The notes: a model not told the origin generated them from the sequence alone. A stretch of 64,000 bases of DNA from Armatimonadia bacterium (GCA_039679385.1 JBDKVB010000068.1:1-64000); one strand, 5' to 3'; counted from the stretch's first letter, positions 44,505-53,411 are shown. Translations and numbers: made by a program.

Positions 44505-44530
44505 GGGGCGGAGACTGTCTCCGCCCCTTT
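44505..44530 (+). terminator. Rho-independent terminator after the esterase gene
   Basis: GGGGCGGAGA (44505-44514) and TCTCCGCCCC (44518-44527) form a perfect 10-base stem with loop CTG, followed by TTT. It lies 45 bases after the esterase stop. Confidence 0.7.
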
Positions 44531-44577
44531 GTGCTGACTGCCCAGAGAGGACTTGGGTGCGCAGGCAAGCAGAACAG

Positions 44578-44612
44578 AAAGGCGGCACCGCCCTGGGGAC
44601 GGTGCCGCCTTT
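44578..44612. terminator. Bidirectional terminator between convergent genes
   Basis: AAAGGCGGCACCG (44578-44590) and CGGTGCCGCCTTT (44600-44612) are a perfect 13-base inverted repeat, with an A-run and T-run on opposite sides. It can end both the plus-strand esterase and the minus-strand sialate esterase transcripts. Confidence 0.75.
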
Positions 44613-44679
44613 TCATGTGTGGACAGGTGAGGCAAGCGCGCTCTGAGGAACGGGTCAGGTCGGCTCGCGCTGGTACGGG

Positions 44680-46236
44680 CTACCTGCTGTTGATCGTGAT
44701 GCCAGGCCACTCGTCGGTGCGGAAGGGGCTGGCGGGAATGGCGGTGCTGTTGGACAGGTTGCACTCGGGGTTATCAGCCCAGGCGTAGCGGACGGCGACT
44801 GGTGCTGCCACCTGGTCACTGGAGACGACGACGGTGTCGCCGTCGATCCTGGCGTTCGCCCAGACGAACTTGCGGTCTCCGCCGGCGATCGAGAAGCCCT
44901 TGAGCGGCTGACCGTCCTGAGAGGCGAGGCCGCCGAAGATGCAGTCGAACTTCAGGCGGATCTTGTTGCCCTCGACGGACATGGACTTATAGACGGGGCC
45001 GGAGTAGGGAATATCCTGACCGTAGGTGATCTTCTGGGCCTGCAGGCCGAGGCGCTTGCCGACGTCCTGCTTGTTGGTCGGGTGGATGTTGCCGGCGTCG
45101 CCGATGTCGATGATGACGGCCTGGCCGACCTTGGGAAGGAGCGTGGTGGTCATGCTCTGCGCCTCGCGAAGCTCAGCCCAGGCGCTGTCGCCGGGGTTGT
45201 CCTTGCGGGCCATGTAGTTCGCGAGCTGGACCATGAGGAAGGTGAAGTCACCCTCCTGCCAGTTGTTGCGCCAGTCGCTGATGAGCATGGGCATGAGCCT
45301 GCGGTACTGGTAGGCACGCCCGGCGTTGGACTCGCCCTGGTACCAGATGGCGCCCTGGATGCCGAAGGGCACGATCGGGGCGATCATGCCATTGTACAGG
45401 TTGCCCGGTCGGTGCTGGCTAGCCGGTCCGAGCGGGCCAGTGGGCTGCCGAGGAGGTTCCTTACCCGCGGCCTTGGCCTTCTCAACGTCGGCGCGCCACT
45501 TCGGCAGGACCTCGTTGTTGTAGCGCTCCATATTCGCCGGGTAGGTGGCGATGTTGTTAGCCCAGCGGTCGAAGAGCGGCTGGAGGTCCGGCTCAATCTG
45601 CATGGCGGGGACGCTTGTCCAGGCCTCAGAAGGAGTGCCGCCCCAGGAGGTGCCGATGAGACCGACCGGGACCTTGAGAGCCTTGTGCAGGTGACGGCCG
45701 AAGAAGTAGCCGACGGCGGTGAAGCCGGGGACCGTCTGCGGGGAGCAGGCGACCCACTTGGCCTTGACGTCCCTTTGCGGGGTCTCAGCGGTGACGTTGG
45801 GCACCTGGAACAGGCGGATCTGTGGGTAGTTGGCGTCGGCGATCTCCTGCTCCGAGTTGATGGCGCTGCGGAGGTTGAACTGCATGTTCGACTGTCCGGA
45901 GCACACCCAGACCTCGCCGAAGAGGACGTCGGTGAGGGTGACGGTGTTCTTGCCCTTGACGGTGACGTCAACCGGGCCGCCGGCCTTGAAGGGGCCAAGA
46001 AGGACCTTCCAGTCGCCGACAGCATTGGCGACGGCGGAGGCTGATTGGTCGCCGATGGCGACGGTGACTACCTCACCGGGATCAGCCCATCCCCAGATGG
46101 GGAGGTTCATGTTCTGCTGCAAGACCATACCGCTGGACAGCACGGCGGGCAGCTTGACGTCGGCAAGCGCTGGGACTGCCGCGAGGAGGCAGACGGCGAG
46201 GCTCAGTGCCAGTACGGCTAGGGCGGTTCTGCGCAC
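44680..46236 (-). CDS. Sialate O-acetylesterase-like SGNH hydrolase, secreted
   Basis: The 518-aa protein has a signal peptide (ALAVLALSLAVCLLAAVPALA), an N-terminal beta-sandwich, and a SASA-type SGNH hydrolase domain. The catalytic Ser is in WVCSGQSNMQF near residue 115, GTSWGGTPSEAW is near residue 195 and WYQGESNAG is near residue 300. Family members remove acetyl groups from sialic acids or from plant polysaccharides. GTG at 46236 with GGAG eight bases upstream is chosen over the frame opening at 46329. The neighbouring OB-fold gene lies 113 bases upstream. Confidence 0.88.
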   Translation of the reverse strand: MRRTALAVLALSLAVCLLAAVPALADVKLPAVLSSGMVLQQNMNLPIWGWADPGEVVTVAIGDQSASAVANAVGDWKVLLGPFKAGGPVDVTVKGKNTVTLTDVLFGEVWVCSGQSNMQFNLRSAINSEQEIADANYPQIRLFQVPNVTAETPQRDVKAKWVACSPQTVPGFTAVGYFFGRHLHKALKVPVGLIGTSWGGTPSEAWTSVPAMQIEPDLQPLFDRWANNIATYPANMERYNNEVLPKWRADVEKAKAAGKEPPRQPTGPLGPASQHRPGNLYNGMIAPIVPFGIQGAIWYQGESNAGRAYQYRRLMPMLISDWRNNWQEGDFTFLMVQLANYMARKDNPGDSAWAELREAQSMTTTLLPKVGQAVIIDIGDAGNIHPTNKQDVGKRLGLQAQKITYGQDIPYSGPVYKSMSVEGNKIRLKFDCIFGGLASQDGQPLKGFSIAGGDRKFVWANARIDGDTVVVSSDQVAAPVAVRYAWADNPECNLSNSTAIPASPFRTDEWPGITINSR

Positions 46237-46349
46237 AGTGGGTTCTCCTTTCGGTGTCCTGGCAAAGGCCAGAGACGACATGGACGATGTGGTGGTGTTC
46301 GCCGGGGCAGGGGCACCGACCTTCTGCACAGGCTTCTGATGAGAGGAGA

Positions 46350-47081
46350 CTAGGGGAGGGAACGCTCAAGGCGACCGGGGGCCGCAAGGCGGACAGACCG
46401 GGCGACGATCACGAGGAGAGTCGCGCTGTTGGTCTGATGATGTGCGTCGATCGTCCCGACCACGACCGCGCGTGAGTGGGGAAGAGGAAGGTCCTGGTCA
46501 GTGAGGACCGTGAGGCTGCCCGTGCCATCCTCGAGGCGGAAGGCAGTGGCACCGGCGAGGTCTACGGCGCCGAGCACCTCACCGGAGACTTGGACGGTGC
46601 GCCCGTGCCAGTCCGCAGCCGCCGCGCGGATCTCACTGACGGTGACCGGCTTCGCCCGGTGGCTCATGAGGCTGCAGGCAACCCCGACGGCAAGGAAGAC
46701 GACGAGCAGAAGCGCGGCTCGTGGCAGCACTGGGGTAAGGCGTGCCAGGGTTGCTGCCTGTGGGGAGGGCCGTGTCTCCGGCGGCGGAGGCTGTAAGACG
46801 CTGAGCTCGGCCCCGTAGCGCTCGGCCATTCGCGAGAGTTGGTCGCGTTCCTCAGCGGAGAGCTCGCCGCCGACGATGAGGAGTGCGTGGTCGTCCTGCT
46901 CAAAGCCCTGGGCCATCACGCCCTTGCGGACGAGAAGGGAGCCGTCCTGCGAGGTCTTCACCCACAGCATCCAGCGCAGGGCCTCGTTCAGCCGGTCGAT
47001 GCGGTCGAAGGTGAGACGGAAGACGGGCTTGTTGGGGTGTGTGGTACGGACGCGTTGGAGGAATTCGTCAACTGGCTGCAT
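46350..47081 (-). CDS. Membrane protein with a C-terminal OB-fold-like domain
   Basis: The 243-aa protein has an N-terminal soluble part of about 115 residues that looks like a compact alpha/beta domain, a Pro-rich linker, one hydrophobic helix near residues 121-143 (RAALLLVVFLAVGVACSLM) and a C-terminal domain of about 95 residues. This last part (WHGRTVQVSGEVLGAV, FRLEDGTGSLTVLT, AVVVGTIDAH) is an OB-fold of the nucleic-acid-binding/CcmE-like type. No family name is recognised. It could be a membrane-anchored stress or envelope protein. The start has no clear ribosome-binding site. Confidence 0.65.
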   Translation of the reverse strand: MQPVDEFLQRVRTTHPNKPVFRLTFDRIDRLNEALRWMLWVKTSQDGSLLVRKGVMAQGFEQDDHALLIVGGELSAEERDQLSRMAERYGAELSVLQPPPPETRPSPQAATLARLTPVLPRAALLLVVFLAVGVACSLMSHRAKPVTVSEIRAAAADWHGRTVQVSGEVLGAVDLAGATAFRLEDGTGSLTVLTDQDLPLPHSRAVVVGTIDAHHQTNSATLLVIVARSVRLAAPGRLERSLP

Positions 47082-47122
47082 GATGGTGTGGTTGCTCTAG
47101 GGTGCGGACTGGTGGCAGAAAG

Positions 47123-47156
47123 AAGGGGCCCGGGCACAGAGTGCCACGGGCCCCTT
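47123..47156. terminator. Strong hairpin after the small Gly-rich protein gene
   Basis: AAGGGGCCCG (47123-47132) pairs with CGGGCCCCTT (47147-47156), and GGCAC/GTGCC extend the stem inward with one bulged A. It lies between the minus-strand genes at 47180-47527 and 46350-47081 and probably ends the former's transcript. Confidence 0.6.
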
Positions 47157-47179
47157 CGCACACCGATAGGGGAATACCT

Positions 47180-47527
47180 CTAGCCGCCTGCTCCTGCTCC
47201 GCCGCCTGCCCCCGGACGGAACCCGCCCTGGCCGCCACCGCGACCGGCCGGCATCGGGAGCTGAACCTGGCCGACGAGCTTGAGGCCATCGATAGCGAAC
47301 TGGAAGAGAGTGCCGCCGGAGACCACGAAGACATAGCCGTCAGCGACAGCAATCGCCGGGGCCTGCGGCATCATCATCATACCGCGCATGCCCTGTCGGG
47401 CCTGATCTCCGCCCTGACCGGCTTCGCCCGGGGGCGGCGCTGTCGGCGGCTGAGCGGAAGCGATCGATGCGACTGCGCTTACGAGGAGCACGCACATCAC
47501 GACGGACAACAAGGTGCGGGTACTCAT
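47180..47527 (-). CDS. Small secreted Met/Gly-rich protein, unknown function
   Basis: The 115-aa protein has a signal peptide (LLSVVMCVLLVSAVASIASA), a Pro/Gly/Gln-rich stretch, a run MRGMMMMPQ, a short beta-hairpin-like core (VADGYVFVVSGGTLFQFAID) that resembles one strand pair of a PQQ or WD-type propeller, and a glycine-rich tail. ATG at 47527 has GGAGGG five bases upstream. It is followed by a strong hairpin, so it is likely transcribed alone. No family is recognised. Confidence 0.6.
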   Translation of the reverse strand: MSTRTLLSVVMCVLLVSAVASIASAQPPTAPPPGEAGQGGDQARQGMRGMMMMPQAPAIAVADGYVFVVSGGTLFQFAIDGLKLVGQVQLPMPAGRGGGQGGFRPGAGGGAGAGG

Positions 47528-47893
47528 GGAACCCTCCGACTCTGGGGGCCCAGCCGGGGCCGGCCCTCCTGGGATCTGCGGCACGCCGGGCGCACCAGGC
47601 GTTCGCCGCTTGCACTGTCTGGATAGACGTGCGGCACGCGAGGAAGGTTCGTTGGGCCAAGCGGCCCGGTAAGGGTCAGAAGTCTGACTGTTCTGTGATG
47701 GTGAAGAGGGCGCGGCAGACCTTGCCCACGGCAAAGCCCGGGAGATGCCGGCGGCCGACCGTGGTCCTTACTTCGACGGGACCGGGCGTCATCCCTGCGT
47801 GAGCCCTGGAGGAGGCTTGAGCAGGGGATATGGCGAAGGCACAGGCGGTTGGTGGAGGATAGCTGACGGACAAGGGAACCCGAATCTGGAGGA
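47528..47893. other. Intergenic region with no recognised gene
   Basis: This 366-base divergent gap contains the translation-start regions of both neighbours. No convincing promoter pair, RNA gene or conserved coding frame is visible; short frames here lack family features. Confidence 0.5.
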
Positions 47894-49450
47894 GTGAAGC
47901 GGATGCTGATGGCACTGCTTCTTGCTGCAACGGTGAGCGCCGGCGCGGCCGTCGTGGATGTGACGCCTGCCGGTGTGACGCTGAACAAGCCGCGAGGGAT
48001 GAGCTTCGCCGACGGACGCCTGTGGGTGTCAGACTCGGAGGCCGGCCGGGTGCTGGCGCTCCCGGTGAAGGTGGACGGGTCTCTGGAAGCCCCGGCTCTG
48101 ACCATCACCGGGCTCAAGCAGCCGATGGAGCTTGCAGTCGCTGCGGGCAAGCTCTACGTTGCGGAAACCAGCGGTGGTCAGGTGTCCATCTTCGATGCGG
48201 CCACGGGGGAGGGACGTGGCACCATCCCGGTTCCGGCTCCGCGGGGAGTCTGGATGCTTCCAGAGGGTCTGTTGGCGGTCACCAGTGGCCCCTCGGCAGC
48301 GGCAGCCAGGGTGATGGTGTTCGATACCAAGGCCGAGGGGATGCCGATGGTTCGGAGCATCGGCCCTGGTCCCTTCGAGGTGCCCTGGGGAGTGATGGGT
48401 CTCGCGGACGGTAGCCTGCTGGTGGCCGACATGGGCAAGCGAAGAGTACTGCGGTTCAAGGCCGACGGTACGCCTGACGGAGAGTTGCCTGGGACTGTGG
48501 AAAGACGAGTGACAGTGATGACGCTCTCGGAGGGTGTGCTGAAGGTGGCGGAGTCTCCCGCGCACCGAGTGCTGACGATCGACCCGCAGACCGGGGCCCT
48601 CAAGGACGAGACGCCTTCAGGGGCAGAGACCTACCCGCAGGGGATCGCCACGGACGGACAAGGGCACCTGTTCCTCGCGCTGACCGGCACCCATCGGATT
48701 GTGCGGCTCGGTGAAGCGGGGACGGAGCCGACCGCACCGAGTCAGGTAGCCCCGGCCCAGGCACCGGCTCCGCTGGTGAGTGCGCCGCGGATCCTTGGGC
48801 GCGAGAAGCTGACGGTGGTCTGCCTGGGCGACTCGGTGACGATGGGCGTTGGGGCTCCGGAGGGACAGTCCTACCCGGACCAGTTGCAGGGGCTGATGGA
48901 CGCGCGGTACGGGCGGGGCATCGTCAAGGTGGTCAACGCGGGCGTCGGGGGCAACACCTCCGCCCAGGGGCTGGCGAGGCTTGAGACCGACGTGCTGGCT
49001 CACAAGCCGGAGGTGGTACTGATCAACTTCGGCCTGAATGACTCCTCAAAGAACGGGCCTCAGGACTACCGGTGCTCGCCGGAGGAATACCGGCGCAACC
49101 TGGAGACGCTGGTGACGAAGGTTCGCGCCGCCGGTGCGGAGCCGATTCTCTCGACCGTGACGCCGGTGCTCGAGGAGTACTACTTCGACAGGCACCCGCA
49201 GGAGGCCTACGGAGGAGACGGCGGAGTGCAGGGGCTCCTTGGACGCTACAACGCAGTGGTGTGGGAAGTCGCAGCATCCCGAAATGTGGCGGTGTCGGAC
49301 CTTCACCGCGCGGTCCTTGGCGGCGAGAGAGAGTTGCTCCGAACAGAGCAGAACTCCGGCGTTCGCGACGGTGTGCATTTCACCGCTGAGGGCTACCGAG
49401 CGCTCGCGCTGGAGTTCTTCGTGACCCTCGGCCGGGTCCTGGAGCACTAG
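47894..49450 (+). CDS. Secreted NHL-type propeller fused to an SGNH esterase
   Basis: The 518-aa protein has a signal peptide (RMLMALLLAATVSAGA), a six-bladed NHL/SMP30-type beta-propeller (about residues 25-285, with repeated LWVSDSEAGRVLAL-like units), a Pro/Ala linker (VAPAQAPAPLVSAP) and an SGNH hydrolase domain. Catalytic residues are in VCLGDSVTMG near residue 312, FGLNDSS near residue 378 and DGVHFTAEGY near residue 495. GTG at 47894 immediately follows GGAGG, which is too close; ATG at 47903 has better spacing but loses the Lys-Arg of the signal peptide. It may remove acyl groups from a glycan. Confidence 0.82.
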   Translation: MKRMLMALLLAATVSAGAAVVDVTPAGVTLNKPRGMSFADGRLWVSDSEAGRVLALPVKVDGSLEAPALTITGLKQPMELAVAAGKLYVAETSGGQVSIFDAATGEGRGTIPVPAPRGVWMLPEGLLAVTSGPSAAAARVMVFDTKAEGMPMVRSIGPGPFEVPWGVMGLADGSLLVADMGKRRVLRFKADGTPDGELPGTVERRVTVMTLSEGVLKVAESPAHRVLTIDPQTGALKDETPSGAETYPQGIATDGQGHLFLALTGTHRIVRLGEAGTEPTAPSQVAPAQAPAPLVSAPRILGREKLTVVCLGDSVTMGVGAPEGQSYPDQLQGLMDARYGRGIVKVVNAGVGGNTSAQGLARLETDVLAHKPEVVLINFGLNDSSKNGPQDYRCSPEEYRRNLETLVTKVRAAGAEPILSTVTPVLEEYYFDRHPQEAYGGDGGVQGLLGRYNAVVWEVAASRNVAVSDLHRAVLGGERELLRTEQNSGVRDGVHFTAEGYRALALEFFVTLGRVLEH

Positions 49451-49473
49451 TCGGACTGTGAGGCCCCAGGACC

Positions 49474-50004
49474 TCAGGGAACCGACGGCGCCGAGGCCCT
49501 GGTCAGGAACTTGGCGTGCCCGTCCACCCACAGGCAGTTGCGGGCGAACTTGGCATCGCGACCGCCATGCCAGAAGTCCTCGGCGTCGGTGAAGCACGGG
49601 ACGTCGGTGAGGTCAACGCCGAGGAAGGACGGATCGTCCAGGGACTGGTCGTTGAACAGGTCGGTCCACAGGTAACTGGAGTACTCGGTCTTGTAGTAGG
49701 CGCTGTCGCTGGGGCAGCGGAAGAGTTCACGGTTCCTGGTGTAGGGGTGCAGCACCTCGGTCATGACGGGCACGCCGGGCTCGGTAGAGGGCTTCACCGC
49801 CATCGTCGGGAGGATCCCGTCGTAGTCCTGGCAGTACATGTGCAGCGCGGTCCCTATCTGGCGCAGGCTCGCCAGACACCTCGTCTTGCGCGCCTGCTCC
49901 CGGGCTCGTGCGAACACGGGAAACAGGATCGCGGCGAGGATGGCGATGATGGCTATGACAACGAGCAGTTCGATGAGGGTGAAGCCCCGGTAACGTCTAC
50001 GCAC
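49474..50004 (-). CDS. Prepilin-like secreted protein (DUF1559/H-X9-DG type)
   Basis: The 176-aa protein starts [19 protein letters not shown], a type III prepilin leader, and continues with the [13 protein letters not shown] motif of Armatimonadota. The end [12 protein letters not shown] carries the DGH motif. GTG at 50004 has GGGAGG eight bases upstream. It lies 50 bases downstream of the STN-domain-like gene on the same strand, so the two may be co-expressed. It is probably a minor pilin or pseudopilin. Confidence 0.86.
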   Translation of the reverse strand: MRRRYRGFTLIELLVVIAIIAILAAILFPVFARAREQARKTRCLASLRQIGTALHMYCQDYDGILPTMAVKPSTEPGVPVMTEVLHPYTRNRELFRCPSDSAYYKTEYSSYLWTDLFNDQSLDDPSFLGVDLTDVPCFTDAEDFWHGGRDAKFARNCLWVDGHAKFLTRASAPSVP

Positions 50005-50054
50005 GCCTATACCTCCCGGCAGTCTCGGATCAGAGGCCCGAGTTGGTCTGCAGC

Positions 50055-51104
50055 TCACCAGCCGAAGCCCCTGAGAGCCTTCATGAGCGGGGTCAGCTCG
50101 CCGCGTGTCTGTGAGGGCAGGCCGATGTAGGCGCCGATGCCGAGGGCAAGTGCAGGCTGGCCGACGGACTTGAGCTTCTGCTGGGTCTCAGGTGAGAGAC
50201 GCCTGGTGACGGCGGCGAAGCGCTGGACCAGTTGCACCCCACGGTTGACGAGTGCCTGGCGGTCGGCGGGCTCGAGCTGGCCGAACATGCGGAGGCTGTC
50301 GTCCATTGCACTGCGAACCTGGTCGGGGGACTCACGGACCGGGTTGTTCTCCGGGGTGACCCCCTGCAGGCGCTCCGAGAAGAGCTTCTCCAACTCTTGG
50401 TCGGACATCTTCTCTACGCGGTCGAGCATCTTCTCGGCCGGGATGTTCTCAAGGCTGAAGCCGGTCGTGCAGGCACAGTTGAGCTTGCCGGCGAGGGCCT
50501 CCATGAGCTTGGACGCCGTGATCTTGTCGGCCTCGAAGGTGACCTTCTTCTTGGCGAAAGAGGGCGTGACTGCCAGACCGACGTCAGCGATCTCGGAGAT
50601 GTAGCGGAGGGCATCGGCGACGACGACGTCCTCCAGCTTGACCTTGAGCTGCGGGTCAGTTGTGATCTGCGGTTTGTGCTTGCCTTCCCGCACCTCGGTG
50701 TCTGCGCACAGCACCCAGGCAGGTCGCGGGTAGTGGACTACGGCTGCGCAGGCCCTGGTGAGCGCGTCGGACTCCGGGACCGTCTGGTGGCTGTAGTACT
50801 TGAGGTTCAGGAGCTTCTCATCGTCGCACACCACCAGGACCTTGAGGCGGTCTGCGAGTGACTTGAGCACCTCGGAGAAGGGCGTGCCGTCATAGGCGAG
50901 TTCGACCTTCTCCTCCGGCTCGGCCTGCCCTGCGGCAGGAGCCTTCGCCACCTCGGGAGTGATCGCAGTGGGCGCTGCCTCGGCCGGGAGCAGTTCGACG
51001 CTAACGCCCAGAGGTGCAGTGGGCGTGGTCTCCTGCTGGGCGACAGCGGGGAGCAAGGATAGGCCTAGTACGAGGACTGTCAGAAGCAGAGGCAAGGGTC
51101 TCAT
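50055..51104 (-). CDS. Secreted protein with two STN/secretin-N-like domains
   Basis: The protein (349 aa) has a signal peptide ([17 protein letters not shown]), a Pro/Ala-rich linker, and two domains that look like the short STN fold of secretins and TonB receptors: [20 protein letters not shown] near residue 68 and [20 protein letters not shown] near residue 155. The rest is alpha-helical with a run of charged residues. No secretin pore domain is present. Linkage to a pseudopilin gene suggests a role in a pilus- or secretion-related envelope process. ATG at 51104 is preferred over GTG at 51113. Confidence 0.65.
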   Translation of the reverse strand: MRPLPLLLTVLVLGLSLLPAVAQQETTPTAPLGVSVELLPAEAAPTAITPEVAKAPAAGQAEPEEKVELAYDGTPFSEVLKSLADRLKVLVVCDDEKLLNLKYYSHQTVPESDALTRACAAVVHYPRPAWVLCADTEVREGKHKPQITTDPQLKVKLEDVVVADALRYISEIADVGLAVTPSFAKKKVTFEADKITASKLMEALAGKLNCACTTGFSLENIPAEKMLDRVEKMSDQELEKLFSERLQGVTPENNPVRESPDQVRSAMDDSLRMFGQLEPADRQALVNRGVQLVQRFAAVTRRLSPETQQKLKSVGQPALALGIGAYIGLPSQTRGELTPLMKALRGFGW

Positions 51105-51178
51105 GTGCACCACCAGTCAAAGGTGAAAGCAACCTTCACGGGCCTTCCGGCGGACAGCGCTACTGCGCCGGTAGTCAG

Positions 51179-51207
51179 AGTATAGAGAACACCGAGGTCT
51201 CGGCGAA
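51179..51207 (-). promoter_or_regulatory. Possible promoter for the STN/pseudopilin pair
   Basis: On the minus strand TTCGCC (51202-51207) and TATACT (51179-51184) are 17 bases apart, about 75 bases before the start at 51104. The -10 is good and the -35 weak. Confidence 0.4.
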
Positions 51208-51212
51208 GTGCC

Positions 51213-51241
51213 TTGTAATCGTGCGGGACTTGCGCTATATT
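51213..51241 (+). promoter_or_regulatory. Sigma-70 type promoter for the T-box/cimA unit
   Basis: TTGTAA (51213-51218), a 17-base spacer and TATATT (51236-51241) lie about 45 bases before the start of the T-box, which is where its transcript should begin. It is back to back with the minus-strand promoter at 51179-51207. Confidence 0.6.
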
Positions 51242-51286
51242 GTAGCAGGTGGGTGCAACTCACCTTCACAACTTCATATGTGCGAC

Positions 51287-51657
51287 TGGCGATGAAGGGG
51301 ACAAGTAACCTTCAGGAACCCTTGGGAAGGCGGTAGCGCTTTCCCTCAGCGAGCCGGAGACGGTGCGAGCCCGGTAGGAAGCCTGACGGCGAATATCACC
51401 CCTGAGCCGCGGATCAAAACGTCCGGCGCGAGCTGTCAGGTTGACTGGCGGCAGAAGCTCCCGGACTGAGTAGACTCCGCCGGAGACTCCCACCGTTAGC
51501 GGGGAGACGGCATCGGTTGACGCCCTGCGGAAAATCGGGGAGCGATCAGCCCGTGCCGGGCCGAGTGAGTCACTATGCTCCCCAGGGGCAGTAGTGGCTA
51601 ACCAGGGTGGTACCACGAGCTTACGAGCCCGTCTCTGAATCAGAGACGGGCTTTTTT
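51287..51657 (+). promoter_or_regulatory. T-box riboswitch, probable tRNA-Ile specificity
   Basis: The leader has the T-box landmarks in order: GATGAAGGGGACAAGTAACC at the 5' side of stem I with the AGTA loop motif; AGCGAGCCGGAGACGGTGCG in the distal stem; a specifier region GAATATCACC at 51391-51400 with candidate codon ATC (Ile) at 51395-51397; and the T-box sequence AGGGTGGTACCACG at 51604-51617. It ends with a terminator (AGCCCGTCTCTG at 51626-51637, CAGAGACGGGCT at 51641-51652, T-run to 51657). Uncharged tRNA should favour the antiterminator and allow cimA transcription. TAT in an adjacent register is an alternative reading of the codon but does not fit the downstream gene. Confidence 0.92.
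51626..51657 (+). terminator. T-box regulatory terminator
   Basis: A perfect 12-base stem (AGCCCGTCTCTG / CAGAGACGGGCT) with loop AAT and six Ts (51652-51657), directly after the T-box sequence. Presence of a U-run shows control at transcription rather than at translation. Confidence 0.9.
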
Positions 51658-51821
51658 GGTGCCCCCATACCGGGTGCACAAGCTCGCGGACAGGTCGCGA
51701 CGTGTTGGTCGCAGAGCCGCCACTCGGCATCCATCCTGCTCCAGGTTCGGGCCTGGAGCAATCTGGCCAGACGCGCAATCCCGGGCTTACGAGCCCAACC
51801 GAAAGGTGGAACGGAACGCAC

Positions 51822-53411
51822 ATGGCTAAGACAGTTCGGATCTATGATACGACGCTCCGGGATGGGTGCCAGGCAGAACGCGTGGCCTTCAGCGTGAAGG
51901 ACAAGCTGCGGGTTGCGCACCGCCTCGATGAGTTGGGAGTCGCCTACATCGAGGGCGGCTGGCCCAATGAGACCAATCCGCGTGACCGCGAATTCTTCCG
52001 GCTTGCGCAGAAGGAGACCTGGACCCACGCCAGGATCGCAGCCTTCGGTAGCACTCGCCGAGGAGGCGTGCGGCCCCAGGAGGATGCGATTCTCGCCGAG
52101 CTGGTGGCCTCGCGTGCGCCCGTCATAGCGATCTTCGGGAAGTCCTGGGACATGCATGCCACGGACGTGCTGCGCGTCTCTCTGGAAGAGAACCTGGCGA
52201 TGATCCAGGACTCCGTAGCCTTCCTGAAGGAGCACGCCGAGGAGGTGATCTTCGACGGCGAGCACTTCTTCGACGGCTACAAGGCGAACCCGGAATACGC
52301 GCTGGAAACCCTGGAAGCCGCGGTGGCCGGTGGTGCTGATCTGGTCTGCCTGTGTGACACAAATGGCGGCTGCATGCCCTGGGAGATCGAGGAGATGGTG
52401 GAGGTCGTGGCAGAGCGGCTTGCGGTTCCGCTGGGCATCCACTGCCACAACGACAGCGGAACGGCGGTGGCGAACTCCCTGGCGGCGGTCCGTGTGGGCT
52501 GTGTGCAGGTGCAGGCGACGATGAATGGATTCGGTGAGCGAGCCGGCAACGCGAACCTGTGTGTGGTAGTCCCGAACCTGGAGCTCAAGCTCGGCGTCTC
52601 CTGTCTGCCGGAGGGGAACCTGCTCGACATGACCGCGGCATCCAAGTTCGTGAGCGAGCTGGCTAACCTGCCCCATGACCACCGGCAGCCCTATGTAGGC
52701 GAGTCGGCCTTCGCCCACAAGGGCGGGATGCACGTCAACGCGGTGCTGAAGCGTCCGGACTCCTTCGAGCATGTGCCGCCGGAGACGGTGGGCAACGAGC
52801 GGCGTATCCTCGTGAGTGACGTTGCGGGTAGCAGCACGATCGCCCATAAGCTCCAGAAGATCTGGCCGGGTCTCGACCGTCGCGACCCCTTCGTGAAGGA
52901 CGTGCTGGAGCGGGTGAAGGCCCAGGAGAATCAGGGGTACGAGTACGAGGCCGCAGAGGGTTCGCTGGTGCTACTGGCCCAGGAGCTGAGAGGCGAGAGA
53001 CCGGAGCTGTTCAGGCTGCACGGCTATCGGGTCCTGGCGGGCAAGCACGAGGAGACGTCGGAGCCCTTCGCCGAGGCGACGGTGGAGATCGACATCGACG
53101 GCGAGTCCTTCCACACCGCGGCGATGGGTACCGGGCCGGTGCATGCCCTCGACCTGGCGCTGCGGAAGGCGCTCCAGGAGAAGTACCCGAAGATCAACCT
53201 GATGGAGCTCATGGACTACAAGGTCCGCGTCCTGGAGGGCACACACGGAACAGCGACGGGCGTCCGTGTCATTATCGAGACGAGCGACGGCAAGGCGAGT
53301 TGGGGTACCGTGGGTGTGCACCAGAACATCATCGAGGCCACTTGGCGGGCCCTGGTCGACAGCATCGTGTACGGCCTGCAGAAGAACGGCGGCGACAAGA
53401 TAGAGGGATAG
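51822..53411 (+). CDS. cimA: Citramalate synthase
   Basis: The 529-aa product joins pyruvate and acetyl-CoA to make (R)-citramalate, the first step of the pyruvate route to isoleucine. It is a DRE-TIM metallolyase: YDTTLRDG at residues 8-15, GIHCHNDSGTAVANS near residue 205, NGFGERAGNANL near residue 234, and a C-terminal LeuA-type allosteric domain (about 405-525). The gap between AHKGGMHVNAV and the C-domain, and the total length, match the longer citramalate-synthase type rather than 2-isopropylmalate or homocitrate synthase. ATG at 51822 begins the conserved part. A T-box controls it. Nothing else of the isoleucine pathway is nearby. Confidence 0.9.
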   Translation: MAKTVRIYDTTLRDGCQAERVAFSVKDKLRVAHRLDELGVAYIEGGWPNETNPRDREFFRLAQKETWTHARIAAFGSTRRGGVRPQEDAILAELVASRAPVIAIFGKSWDMHATDVLRVSLEENLAMIQDSVAFLKEHAEEVIFDGEHFFDGYKANPEYALETLEAAVAGGADLVCLCDTNGGCMPWEIEEMVEVVAERLAVPLGIHCHNDSGTAVANSLAAVRVGCVQVQATMNGFGERAGNANLCVVVPNLELKLGVSCLPEGNLLDMTAASKFVSELANLPHDHRQPYVGESAFAHKGGMHVNAVLKRPDSFEHVPPETVGNERRILVSDVAGSSTIAHKLQKIWPGLDRRDPFVKDVLERVKAQENQGYEYEAAEGSLVLLAQELRGERPELFRLHGYRVLAGKHEETSEPFAEATVEIDIDGESFHTAAMGTGPVHALDLALRKALQEKYPKINLMELMDYKVRVLEGTHGTATGVRVIIETSDGKASWGTVGVHQNIIEATWRALVDSIVYGLQKNGGDKIEG

